64,000 nucleotides of DNA from Roseiarcus sp963751165 (GTDB lineage: Bacteria > Pseudomonadota > Alphaproteobacteria > Rhizobiales > Beijerinckiaceae). The notes under the pieces were generated by a model that searched no databases, was not told the origin of the DNA, and worked only from the letters and a program-made list of their open reading frames with translations. The DNA is taken from NCBI GenBank assembly GCA_963751165.1, contig CAVVTP010000007.1:1-64000 (forward strand). Reading direction: 5' to 3'. Positions 1 to 8,563 of the stretch are shown piece by piece. Made by a program: the position numbers and the translations under genes. Every line of letters starts with the position of its first letter. Positions within the stretch are counted from its first letter, which is position 1.

Positions 1-559
1 GGCACGCCTTCAGGTCGGATAGGCTGATCTCTTCTCCGACGTCGAGCACGCGCCCCTTGAGGCCCTGCACGTCAAAGAGGACGCCGCGGGTGAAGAACGG
101 CGGCGCATTCTCGATGCCGAGTTTCTTTAGGCCGTAGGGCGACCACATGTCCGACAGGCGGTTGCCGTTGTAGAAGAGCATTTTGGTCTTGTCGCCCGGC
201 GCGCCGCACATGCAGCCGAGATGGCCGAGAGCGTCCATCTGCGTTCCGATCTGGCCGATTTCGGTGGCGATGAATTCGTCATTCCAGATCGTCCTGCTCT
301 TGCCGCCGTAGGGTCCCCCGGTCGGGCCGCCCGGCATGCGCAGCGCATAGGCGCGCCCGGGAGCGAGCGGCATGCGGGTGTCGTAGGGCATGCCGAGGCT
401 GATAATTTCGCCGGTCCTGATCAGTCCGACCGCCTCGAGAACCTTTTCTTGCGTCATCAGGTTGCCGGCGCCGCGTTGATCGTCCGGGCCCCAGCGCGGG
501 TTCATCCAGCCGTCGGAGAGAACGGGGCTGAAAAGGTGGGAGACCTTGTCGTCGTCCAT
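1..559 (-). CDS. cyclase family protein (kynurenine formamidase-like), partial
   Basis: A minus-strand frame starts at 559 and runs off the left edge, so only the first 186 residues are visible. It has the fold signature of the cyclase/formamidase family (PF04199): a GTQMDALGH stretch at residues 105-113 replaces the usual HxGTHxD metal-binding motif, as in the longer subfamily of about 300 residues. Family members hydrolyse amide or lactone rings with a divalent metal; the substrate here is unknown. A GGAGGAG ribosome site sits 4 bases before the ATG. The gene starts 12 bp after the sugar-type permease, so it is the last visible gene of that operon and may process the imported compound. Confidence 0.8.
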   Translation of the reverse strand, partial: MDDDKVSHLFSPVLSDGWMNPRWGPDDQRGAGNLMTQEKVLEAVGLIRTGEIISLGMPYDTRMPLAPGRAYALRMPGGPTGGPYGGKSRTIWNDEFIATEIGQIGTQMDALGHLGCMCGAPGDKTKMLFYNGNRLSDMWSPYGLKKLGIENAPPFFTRGVLFDVQGLKGRVLDVGEEISLSDLKAC

Positions 560-571
560 GGCGCTCCTCCG

Positions 572-1603
572 CTACTCGGGAATCGGCGACTTCGCATCGG
601 GCGCCGCCGCCTTGTCGGCCTCGGTCCCGCGGCATTGCCGGCGCTGCGCCGCCTGAACCGCAAGGCCGACCGCCAGGATCAGCATCGAGCCGTCGAACAG
701 AGGTTCGACAAAAAAGGGCGCTCCGAGTTGATTGAGGCCGGCCACCGTTACGGCGAGAACCGCGACGGCGAGGATCGTTCCCCAAACGTTGACCCGTCCC
801 GGACGGACCGACGTCGCGCCGAGCAGCGCCGCGGTGAAAGCCGGCAGCAGATACTCCTGCCCGACAGAGCTCTGGCCGAGCTGAAGCTGCGATTGGAGGA
901 CGATTCCGGCGAACGCCGCCAGCGTCCCCGCTGCAACGAAGCCGAGGGTAACGTATCGCCTCGCCGAAATGCCGTTCAATTCCGCTGCCCGGGGGCTGGC
1001 GCCGAGGACATAAAGGTAGCGGCCGAGGGGCAGGTATTCGAACACGACCCAAAGCGCCAGAGCGACAATCAGGGCATAAATCGCGGGCGCCGGAATGATC
1101 CAGAGACTGCCGGATATGTCGAGGAACGCGCTGGGCAATGAGGCGAGCACCTGTTGGCCGCCAGTATACCATGCGTTGAGACCGTACAGCACAGTTCCGG
1201 TCCCAAGGGTCGCGATAAAAGAGTCGATTTTCACCCGGGTGACCAGAATCCCATTCACGAAGCCGATGGCCGCGCCCATAATGAGCACCGCGCCGACCGC
1301 TGCCCACCACGGCCAACCCTGGCCCTGGAGACCGATCGCCAGCACCTGGGATATGCCGACGTTGAACCCAGCGGAGAGGTCGAACTGGTTGGCGACCATC
1401 GGAATGAACACCGATAGGGCGACCAGCGCCTGCACCGATTTGTTGCTGAGGATGGAGCGGAAATTGAAGTAGGTGTCGAAGGTGCCGGGCCTCAGGAGGG
1501 AGAAGGCGACGATCAGGACAATGAGGAGGACGAGAAGTCCCCACACAGAGATCGCGCGTGTGACCGCTTCGCCGAACGATGCTCGCTTCGCCTTGGCTGT
1601 CAT
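572..1603 (-). CDS. ABC transporter permease, RbsC/BPD_transp_2 type
   Basis: This 343-residue inner-membrane permease has about nine to ten hydrophobic segments between residues 17 and 320 and the conserved NGILVTRVKIDSFIATLGT region (about 118-136) typical of ribose/monosaccharide permeases. It would form the channel of a CUT2-type importer with the ATPase gene just upstream and the binding protein further upstream. Its ATG overlaps the ATPase stop codon (ATGA), indicating translational coupling. The frame is intact, unlike its partners. The C-terminal tail (about residues 325-343) is polar. The substrate cannot be told from sequence; the neighbouring FAD oxidoreductase and cyclase suggest an unusual small molecule rather than a plain sugar. 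Confidence 0.88.
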   Translation of the reverse strand: MTAKAKRASFGEAVTRAISVWGLLVLLIVLIVAFSLLRPGTFDTYFNFRSILSNKSVQALVALSVFIPMVANQFDLSAGFNVGISQVLAIGLQGQGWPWWAAVGAVLIMGAAIGFVNGILVTRVKIDSFIATLGTGTVLYGLNAWYTGGQQVLASLPSAFLDISGSLWIIPAPAIYALIVALALWVVFEYLPLGRYLYVLGASPRAAELNGISARRYVTLGFVAAGTLAAFAGIVLQSQLQLGQSSVGQEYLLPAFTAALLGATSVRPGRVNVWGTILAVAVLAVTVAGLNQLGAPFFVEPLFDGSMLILAVGLAVQAAQRRQCRGTEADKAAAPDAKSPIPE

Positions 1604-3134
1604 GGCGGCTCTCCCTCAGCGCCGGTCGCGCCCCCCCCCGCCGCGGCTTCGGTCAGCGCCTCGATCGTCAAGAGCTCGTGCGGGATTTCCGCCGTTAGAC
1701 GCCCCCGGCTGAAGACCAGCGCGCGATGACAGATCCGCGCCACCTCCTCGAAATCGGATGAAATCAGCAACGCCGCCATGCCCCCGCTCAGCGATTGTTG
1801 AAGCAAATGATAGATTTCCGCTTTCGAGCCGACGTCGACGCCGATCGTCGGCTCTTCCAGGATCAGAGCCTGACCCGCCCCTCCATCCAGCGCGCCACCA
1901 CGACCTTTTGCTGGTTTCCTCCCGACAGGGTTGCGACCGGTTGCTCCGGTCCTGCCGCCTTGATCGAAAAGCGGCGGAGCGCGGCTTCGGTTTCACGCGC
2001 CTCCGATGATCGGGGAACGATTTCCAGCACGGCCCTTCCTGTGATCGTCGGATTCATGAAGATGTTCTCGCGAACCGACAAGTTCGCCGCCACGCCTTCC
2101 TCTGCGCGGCGGCTCGAGACGAAGCCGACGCCGAGCGCCATCGCATCGGCCGGGCTATCGGGTTCGATCCGGACGCCGTCGAGCGACAGGTGCCCCGCCT
2201 CAAGGGGCATCTGGCCGAAAATAGCGCGCCCGACGGTGTGATGCCCGGCGCCCCGCAGGCCGACCAGTCCGAGGGTCTCGCCCGCGGCGACGGAGAACGA
2301 GACGGGCCCGACATGCCCGGCGATGAGATCGCTCACCGAAAGGACGACGCGAGCGGTCGGTGGCTCGGGTTGCACGAAGGCATCTTTCATCGACCGGCCG
2401 ACGATCATTTGCACGAGCGCGTCCGGCGACGTCTCACCAGTCGATACGGTCGCTACGCAGCGGCCGTCGCGCAGCACGGTCACGCGGTCGGCGATGCGGA
2501 ACACCTCGTCGAGGCGGTGCGTGACATAGATGATGCCGATGCCGCTTGTTCTTAGCCGGCGCAAAGCCTCGAGCAGCCGCTCGACGTCGGCCTCCGGCAG
2601 GGCTGCGGTCGGCTCGTCGAGGACCAGGATTTCCGACTTGATCGCGAGCGCGCGGCAGATGCCGACGAGCGAGCGTTCGGCGACAGGCAAGGCCGCGATC
2701 GGCGCGTCCGGTCGATGTCGCTGCCCAGGATGGCGAGCGCCGCAGCGGCCGCATCCCGCACCCGCCGCCAGGAAATGGTCCTGAGCGGCGACCGGGGATA
2801 GCTGGTCTGAATCGCCACGTTCTCGGCGACCGACATCCATTCGACGAGGCCAAGATCCTGGTGGATGAACGAAATCAAAGTTGGCGCTCCGCCTTGCGCC
2901 GTCCGGCCGTCAATTAAAATCTCGCCGGCGTCTGCCTCATACACGCCTGCTAGAAATCTTGATCAAGGTCGACTTGCCGGCGCCGTTCTGGCCGAGGAGC
3001 GCATGCACCTCGCCGCGACGAACGTCGAAGTCGACCTTATCGAGGGCCAGCGTCGCGGTGAAATGCTTGACGATGGCCCGCATCAGCAGAATGGGTGGAG
3101 CATCGCCGGTCACGGACCGCTGCGGAACCTGCAT
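1600..3134 (-). pseudogene. ABC transporter ATP-binding protein, RbsA type, three frame breaks
   Basis: This is a tandem double-ATPase gene of the RbsA/MglA type, recognisable in pieces. The N-terminal part carries Walker A GQNGAGKST, the middle part VLDEPTAALPE (Walker B), and the C-terminal half LSGGNQQKV, the degenerate signature of the second domain. The frame breaks near 2946 (one extra base after STLIKI), near 2707 (after ILGSDID; one base missing) and near 1870 (a G missing after RWMEG). With all three repaired, one protein of about 510 residues results, the normal family length. The start at 3134 is preceded by GGAGGG. Either the gene is decaying or the sequence has errors; the IS insertion upstream and the stop in the binding-protein gene favour real decay here. 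Confidence 0.8.
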
Positions 3135-3140
3135 CAGCAT

Positions 3141-3279
3141 CCCTCCGCTTCCGCGTTCTTCCGCGTGCATTCAAGCAAGACCAAGAATTGCGGCGTCCGT
3201 TCCACGCGCCCGCGTGTGGGCGCTTGTTTGTGTCCTTTGTGGGTTAATCTTCGTGTTCGTTGTGGTGAATATTTACCAC
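3141..3279. other. intergenic flank with degenerate CACGAAG-type repeats
   Basis: This short stretch between the ATPase gene and the IS element contains degenerate copies of a TCTTCGTGTCCTT-like motif. The matching motif in the opposite orientation lies on the other side of the IS at about 5315-5362. I see no gene. It may be the two halves of a larger imperfect inverted repeat into which the IS inserted. Confidence 0.4.
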
Positions 3280-5314
3280 TAACCCGTCTTCGCGGATTCG
3301 GCCATTTTCTGGGGGTGCTCGTTAAGGAAATCAATATCTTGACCGAAAAGGTCTTCACTACAGGAGGTGTTGGGCGGGAAGCGCGGCGGCGGCGATTTTG
3401 GGGGGCGGCTGGGCCGGCAGCTTGAGCTTCATGCGGGCGATGAGGAGGCGCAGGTCGGGCTCGGGTTCGGTGAAGCGGGTGAGGACGATCTCTCGGCCGT
3501 CGGTGGTGGGCAGGTGCACGTCGATCATCTGCAGGGCGGCGAATTTCGCCAGCGCGCTACGCGCGGTGAGACCCGGGGCGAGGCTGTGCAGGCGGCGGGT
3601 CAGGGTGATCTGCAGGCAATAGGCGAGGAAGGCGACGAAGATGTGGGCTTCGATGCGCTTCTCGCATTTATGGAAAACCGGGCGGATCGCGAGGTCGCCC
3701 TTCAGGTTTCGAAACGCCTCCTCAACAGCAACGAGCTGGATATAGTACTGCCAGAGTTTGGCGGGATCGTCGTCGGTCATGTTGGTGCGCAACAGGTAGC
3801 GGCCCTCGCGGCGTCTGATTTTGCGCAACTTGTCGCGGTCGAGCGCGTAGGTCAGCGCGCCGGTCTTGTCGACCTCGGTCTTGACGAGCCGCCAGGCGCA
3901 GGGCGCCTTGGAGCGCGCCGCGCCGAGCTTCATCAGCCTTTCCTCACGGGAGACGTCCATCTCAGCGAGCTTCTTCAACCGCGCCCACAGCCATTTGAGC
4001 TGTCGCCTGCGCATTGCGCGCTCTTTGCTGACGCGATCGGCGCTCTGGGCCAAGACGTAGAGCTCTTCGTCCTGGGCCAGGAGCTTGACCTCGACCCCCT
4101 CGCGCGCCTTCCGCCAGGGCTTGTCGAGGAGCTGCTTTTCGAGGCGGGTCAGGCGTCCCTTGGGCGTTCCGACCAGATAGCGCACAGGCGGATCGGAGGC
4201 GCGCATCTCGGCGAGAACCTCCTCGGTCGGCACGCCGCGGTCCATGACCCAGACCCGCCGCGCCTTGCCGTACTGGCTCTCGATCTTTTCGAGGAAGGAC
4301 CGCAGCGTCTTGCTGTCGGCCGTGTTGCCGGGCAGAACCTCGTAGGCGAGCGGCAGCCCTTCGGGGGTGACGAGGAGGGCGATGACGAGTTGCGGGCAAT
4401 CGGGCCGCTTGTCGCGGCTGTAGCCGTGGCGGCGTTTCGAGCCCTCGGGCAGGTCGGAGGCGTTGACCTCGAAATAGGTGCTGGTCAGATCGTAGAGCAG
4501 CACGTCGAAGGAGGCGTTGAATAGATCGCGCCAACGCTTGCGTCAGATGTGAGAACAGCGCCTGTTTGTGGGCGATGAGCTTGTCGTGACAGGCGTAGAG
4601 CTTGTGCGCTTCCGCAAGGCCGAAGTCGGCGCCGAGCAAATCGGCCATGGCGCTATCGAGGAACCATTGGCGATGCAGCCGCCACTCGCTGCCGGGTGAA
4701 ATGAGGCGATACGTCGCCAGCACTTGCAGCACGTCGGCCCAGCGCGTCCCTTTGCGGCTTCCTGGCAGGCGATCGGCCCAGAAGCGGTCGAGTTGCAGTT
4801 CGCGCCACAGAACGCCGGCGAGCCAGCAGGCGCCCCACTGGCGCGGCCGGCAGAGCCGCATCTCGCCGAGCCGCAGACGCACGATCGAGGCGTCGGCGGC
4901 GGGAAGATCGCAACGCTCATCGGAAAACAACGACAGCGAACGGGGCGCGCCGGCGTCCTCGTCGAACACCTCGATCGCCCTGCGCCAAGCTTCAGCCTGA
5001 GAAGAATTGATCTCGCCGAGGTATAGGACATAACGCTGCACCACCCGACCGCTGTCCAGACGCCGGTTCTCGACAACGCTCCAGTAGAGATGCGTCTTCC
5101 CGTCCTTTCGCCGCTCGGTCTTCCGGAGAAACATGGCGGAACCCAGTTTGACAAGGAAACTCGAGTCGAGGAATCCGGTTCAAACTGAGTTGGTCTTCAC
5201 TACAGCCGATTTTGGCCCCGGCCCCAATAGCCGCATCAAACAATCCAAATACTTGGATGGCGTGAAACGCCGCAAAATCAGGTTACCCACAGGCGAATCC
5301 GCGAAGACGGGCTA
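3280..5314 (-). mobile_element. IS1634-type insertion sequence (copy 1)
   Basis: The element carries one transposase gene (3358-5134). Its likely ends are a 21-bp inverted repeat with one mismatch at 3280-3300 and 5294-5314, both reading TA(A/G)CCCGTCTTCGCGG inward. A 14-bp direct repeat (GGTCTTCACTACAG) also occurs at 3350-3363 and 5192-5205; it could instead mark the target duplication of a shorter element, since IS1634-type elements are known for long, variable duplications. The insertion separates the binding-protein gene (5471-6580) from the ATPase gene (1600-3134), which almost certainly once formed one operon. Confidence 0.72.
3358..5134 (-). pseudogene. IS1634-family transposase, frameshifted
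   Basis: Two overlapping minus frames make one DDE-type transposase of about 590 residues. The N-terminal part begins MFLRKTERRKDGKTHLYWS and contains VLQVLATYRLISPGS; the C-terminal part begins at the conserved VLLYDLTSTYFE (first catalytic Asp) and contains VWVMDRGVPTEE (second Asp) and AVEEAFRNLKGDLAIRPVFH (catalytic Glu region). The frame break is near 4543, where one extra base after SHL destroys an expected RKRWRDLFNASFDVLL. With that base removed the protein is full length, so the element may be intact in reality. The stop codon at 3358 lies close to the left end. Confidence 0.85.
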
Positions 5315-5470
5315 AGGACACGAAGACTTACAAAAGGGCACGAAGAAAAACGAAGATCCGTGTTATTTCTTTAGGATCGGAGCGACGAAGCAATCCAAGG
5401 TCGCAGGGTGCCGCGGCATGGATTGCTTCGCCGTTGGCTCGCAATCGCGAGGGTGGCGCGAGGTCCGCCG
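5315..5470. repeat. intergenic palindromic repeat (GAAGCAATCC type)
   Basis: After the IS end come A-rich CACGAAG-like motifs (about 5317-5362). Then at about 5383-5450 there is an imperfect palindrome with arms GACGAAGCAATCCA and TGGATTGCTTCG. This is the same class of dispersed palindromic unit as at 38439-38545, and such units are common between genes in Rhizobiales. No coding potential is seen. Confidence 0.6.
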
Positions 5471-6580
5471 CTACTTGACCCGCCAGATTTCGAGGTAGTG
5501 CTGCTTGTAGTTGTTGCTCGGAATGAACGTGTTCTTGTCGCCCCCCTCGGAGTGAATATTTTCCCTCGTGACGAGGAATGGCGGCTGGACGAAGCCGCTC
5601 GGCTTGTCGTTGTGGAAGGCGCGGTTCAGCTCGTCGACTGCCTGTCAGGCCTGCAATTCGATCGGCTCCGACACGGTCACGACCTGGTACTGGTCTCCCT
5701 TCCGGATGCGGTCGTAGGCCGAGCGGTTGCCGTCGGCCCCGATCAGCTTCACCTTGTCGGGAGGCACGCCGCCCGAGCGCAGCACGGGAACCGCGAAATC
5801 CCAGTCGTTGTCGCCGACCGAGGTGGCGTAGAAGGGAAGTCCGAAGCGCTGGACCCAGCTCGTCGTCAGCTGAGGCTGGCGCTGCGCCGCCTCGGAGGCC
5901 GGGGAATTGACGTAGTCCAGCACCTTGCAGCTGGTGCATTTCTCGATCTCGTCCTTGGTCGCCATCGATTTCACTTTTGCGATGGCGTATTCGTTGTGGG
6001 TGAGGACGACGACTCGCGCCTTGCCGTCGGAATCGGCGATCGCCCAATCCGCCTCGGCCTGTCCGATCGCGCGCGGATCCTCTTCGATATTGACGAACAA
6101 GTTCAGATCCGGCTGTGGACCCGGGAGCCCGGCGGCATGCAGGCCGACGAATTTGACGCCTTGGGCGAGTTCGGCCTTGATCGGGCCCTGCAGACTCGCG
6201 GCGTCCGCGAACATCGCGATGCCGTCGGGCTTCAGCGCGATCGCCTGGTTCATGCCGGCGAGCCAGGAGGTCGGGCTTCCCTTCCCGTCGATGACGGTGC
6301 ACGTCCAGCCGAGCTTGTCGCAGGCCTCTTTGATGTAGACGCCGTAGAGATGCGAAATGTCGTTCTGCTCGTCACCCGATAGAAAGACGACCTTCTTTCC
6401 GGGCTCCGGCTTCGGCGCGCTGGTCGGTCCTTCCCAGGTCGTTTGCGGACCGGCGAATTTCTTGACGGCGGCTTTGGCGTCGGAGACTACGTCGGCGAAC
6501 GCAGGTGGCGCGGCGGCCGCTCCGGCCAAAGCCGCCGCCAAGCCCGCGACCCACACGGAACGGCAAAGATTTGCAGCCAT
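5471..6580 (-). pseudogene. periplasmic sugar-type substrate-binding protein with in-frame TGA
   Basis: The frame starts at 6580 with a clear Sec signal peptide (about residues 1-29, ending APPAFA) and a GGGAGG ribosome site. It is a periplasmic binding protein of the RbsB type (Peripla_BP_4), with VVFLSGDEQNDIS near the start of the mature part and KVKLIGADGN in the second lobe. At 5645-5647 a TGA interrupts the frame where a tryptophan codon (TGG) is expected (PIELQA-stop-QAVDELNRAF). The same frame then continues for 57 codons to a normal stop at 5471-5473, ending NYKQHYLEIWRVK. This is a one-base nonsense change, not a frameshift. The protein would lose its C-terminal lobe strands. It is the binding component of the transporter at 572-3134. 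Confidence 0.85.
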
Positions 6581-6701
6581 CGTCGTTTCCTCCCTGTTTG
6601 GGCGCGCCTCGCGCCTCCTTCTGGTGCTTGAAGCGTCGTCGGTTTCGTCGGCAATTGCATGAGTTGAGCGCAATTCCCGATCCCTCGCAAGCTTGCGAGG
6701 G

Positions 6702-7955
6702 CTATCCGAACCGCTCGGCGCGGAACGGCGCCGGGTCGACGACGGTCGGCTCGCCGCCCATGATCTCGGCGAGGAGCCGGCCGCTGATCGGGCCGAGCGT
6801 CAGGCCGAGGTGGTGGTGGGCGAAGTCGAGCCACAGGCCGGGCTTGCCGGGAAACGGTCCGACGACCGGGCGCATGTCGGGCAGGCATGGGCGCCGTCCG
6901 AGCCAGGGTTTTGCCTCCTTGCGCGGCCCAAGTGAAAACATTTCGCGCGCGAACGGCTCGAGCCGCTCGAGGTGAGCTGAGGAGGGCGGGTCGTCCAGGC
7001 GGGCGAACTCGGCGCCGGTCGTGAGCCGCAGGCCGAGCGCCATCGGCGTCACCACATAGCCCTTCTCGAGGTCGAGCACCGGCCGGTTGAGCCCAGAATT
7101 CCCCCGCGCCTCGTAATGCATGTGATAGCCGCGCTTGACGAAAAACGGCAGGCGAAGGCCGAGGGTTCGGACGAGCGCCTCGGACCACGCCCCGAGCGCG
7201 ACCACCGCATCGCGGGCGGCGAGACGGCCGGAATCGGTGGTCGCCGTCCAACCGCCGGGCGATTCTTCGAGACTGAGGGCGTCGCCCCTCTCCATCCGGC
7301 CGCCGCGCTCGACGAACAGCGCGGCATAGGCGCGCGTCAGCCCTTGGGGGTCCGGCGTCGTCAGCGGTTCGGCGAAATGCGCGCCGCCGACCGCCGCCCC
7401 CCCGACATTCGGCTCGAGCGCGACGAGCGCCGCCCGGTCGAGCATTTTTGGCGCAAAGCCGTAGGGTTTCAGCTCCTCGATCTCGCGCAGGACGGAATCC
7501 TCGCCGCGCGCGGTGCGAAAAGCCTTGATCCAGCCGGTCGCCCGCAAGAGGCCGCTGGCCCCCGACGCTTGAGCGAGCTTCACATGCTCGCTGGCTGCGC
7601 CGCTGACCAAAGCCGCCATCGCCTTCGCGGTCTCGTGCTTTCCCGCCTCGGTCGAGGCGGCGAAATAGCGCAGGAGCGCCGGAGCGATCGCCGGCAATGC
7701 GCCGTAGCGGACATGGGCGCGCGGATCGCGATTGAGCGCAGCCCGGGCGATGTCGGCGGGATGGCGCGGAAAAAGGTAGGGGAAGATCGCTTCGCTCTGG
7801 ACGATGCCGGTGTTGCCGAAACTCGTCTCGCCGGCGGCTTCGCCGAGCCGGTCGACGATCGCGACGGTTCTGCCCCGCGCCTGCAGCGCCACCGCCGCCG
7901 AGACTCCGACGATCCCGGCTCCGAGAACGACAGCGTCGACGGATTGGGACGGCAT
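6702..7955 (-). CDS. FAD-dependent oxidoreductase, DadA/D-amino-acid dehydrogenase-like
   Basis: This protein of 417 residues (start at 7955) has the N-terminal dinucleotide fold VVLGAGIVGVSAAVALQARG (GxGxxG) and the DAO-family C-terminal region with PFVKRGYHMHYEA-like and LPDMRPVVGPFPGKPGLWLDFAH segments. Members of this group (COG0665) oxidise D-amino acids, sarcosine-like compounds or related amines, passing electrons to the membrane or to oxygen. The frame extends 58 codons further upstream, but the internal ATG gives the normal family start just ahead of the FAD motif. It lies 121 bp upstream of the binding-protein gene on the same strand and may belong to the same operon. The substrate is unknown. 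Confidence 0.85.
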   Translation of the reverse strand: MPSQSVDAVVLGAGIVGVSAAVALQARGRTVAIVDRLGEAAGETSFGNTGIVQSEAIFPYLFPRHPADIARAALNRDPRAHVRYGALPAIAPALLRYFAASTEAGKHETAKAMAALVSGAASEHVKLAQASGASGLLRATGWIKAFRTARGEDSVLREIEELKPYGFAPKMLDRAALVALEPNVGGAAVGGAHFAEPLTTPDPQGLTRAYAALFVERGGRMERGDALSLEESPGGWTATTDSGRLAARDAVVALGAWSEALVRTLGLRLPFFVKRGYHMHYEARGNSGLNRPVLDLEKGYVVTPMALGLRLTTGAEFARLDDPPSSAHLERLEPFAREMFSLGPRKEAKPWLGRRPCLPDMRPVVGPFPGKPGLWLDFAHHHLGLTLGPISGRLLAEIMGGEPTVVDPAPFRAERFG

Positions 7956-8199
7956 GGGCGAGCCTTCATCCTGACAACGCACAGCATGTGCGCCTCGATA
8001 CGCGAAGCCCGCTCCTATAAACCCTCGCGAGATGGTCGCAACTCTTCTAGGAGCCCTGTAGGAGTTAACTCTAAGCTCATCGATATCATTTGGTTTTTCG
8101 TGTATTCTGTTAAGCAAGAAACTTAACAATATCAGTGTGTTGAGCGCCTGGAAAGTCTCAAGTGCGCTAGGCTGTTACGCGGGCCTGAGGAGGCTAAAG

Positions 8200-8274
8200 A
8201 TGATCGGTCGTTCGATCCCTGTCTCAGATTTCGCGCCGAACGCGCTGGCTCCGCAGGAACGGGACCTCATCTAA
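8200..8274 (+). CDS. candidate 24-residue small protein
   Basis: An ATG at 8200 is preceded at 6 bases by GAGGAGG, one of the best Shine-Dalgarno sequences in the window. It opens a 24-codon frame (MIGRSIPVSDFAPNALAPQE then RDLI) that stops at 8272-8274 and is followed within 15 bases by a GC hairpin. The peptide has no membrane segment or signal. I do not recognise it. It could be a small protein, a leader peptide or the remnant of a longer gene. Only the strong ribosome site and the downstream hairpin support it. Confidence 0.3.
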   Translation: MIGRSIPVSDFAPNALAPQERDLI

Positions 8275-8286
8275 CATAATCAGGAG

Positions 8287-8307
8287 GTCCCCCGGCTTTG
8301 CCGGGGT
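8287..8307. terminator. GC-rich hairpin (copy 1)
   Basis: An inverted repeat CCCCGGC/GCCGGGG with a TTT loop. It has no long T run after it, so terminator activity is uncertain. A nearly identical hairpin is at 8542-8561. Confidence 0.4.
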
Positions 8308-8541
8308 GGCAGTAGCAGTTTGACATTTCCGACAGTCGCCGCGGAACGCGGCTGACCCTGGCCGAAAGAGAGAACGAGAGGCGAGAGTTTATCTTCGTTT
8401 GGGGGTTGGAGTTCGAAACACAGGATGCGCGTCACCGGCCCTCAGGGCTCCAGTGTAATCTTTCGCAGCGGGACTTTCGGGATTTGGGACCGGGCCGCGT
8501 AAGCGGTCTCCAGCCGCTTTGAGCGGCTCAAATCCTAAAGC

Positions 8542-8561
8542 CCCCGGCTTTGCCGGGGGAT
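8542..8561 (-). terminator. GC-rich hairpin (copy 2) after the sulfotransferase stop
   Basis: An inverted repeat CCCCCGGC-TTTG-CCGGGGG lies immediately past the stop codon of the TPR-sulfotransferase gene on the minus strand. Only a short CTTT follows, so it could stop transcription or protect the RNA 3' end. Confidence 0.45.
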
Positions 8562-8563
8562 AA

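Larger units (their letters stand above)
7956..8563. other. 608-bp intergenic region with two related hairpins and a tiny ORF
   Basis: No ordinary gene is seen here. The region holds a 24-codon ORF with a strong ribosome site (8200-8274) and two copies of a GC-rich hairpin of the form CCCCCGGC-TTT-GCCGGGG at about 8288-8306 and 8542-8561. The region just upstream of the oxidoreductase gene is AT-rich (about 8060-8140) and is likely its promoter. Confidence 0.5.

Noticed and set aside
3350..5205. 14-bp direct repeat GGTCTTCACTACAG as the definite target duplication of the first IS
   Set aside because: The left copy contains the transposase stop codon, and no inverted ends adjoin the repeats, while a 21-bp inverted repeat lies further out. 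Kept only as an alternative.
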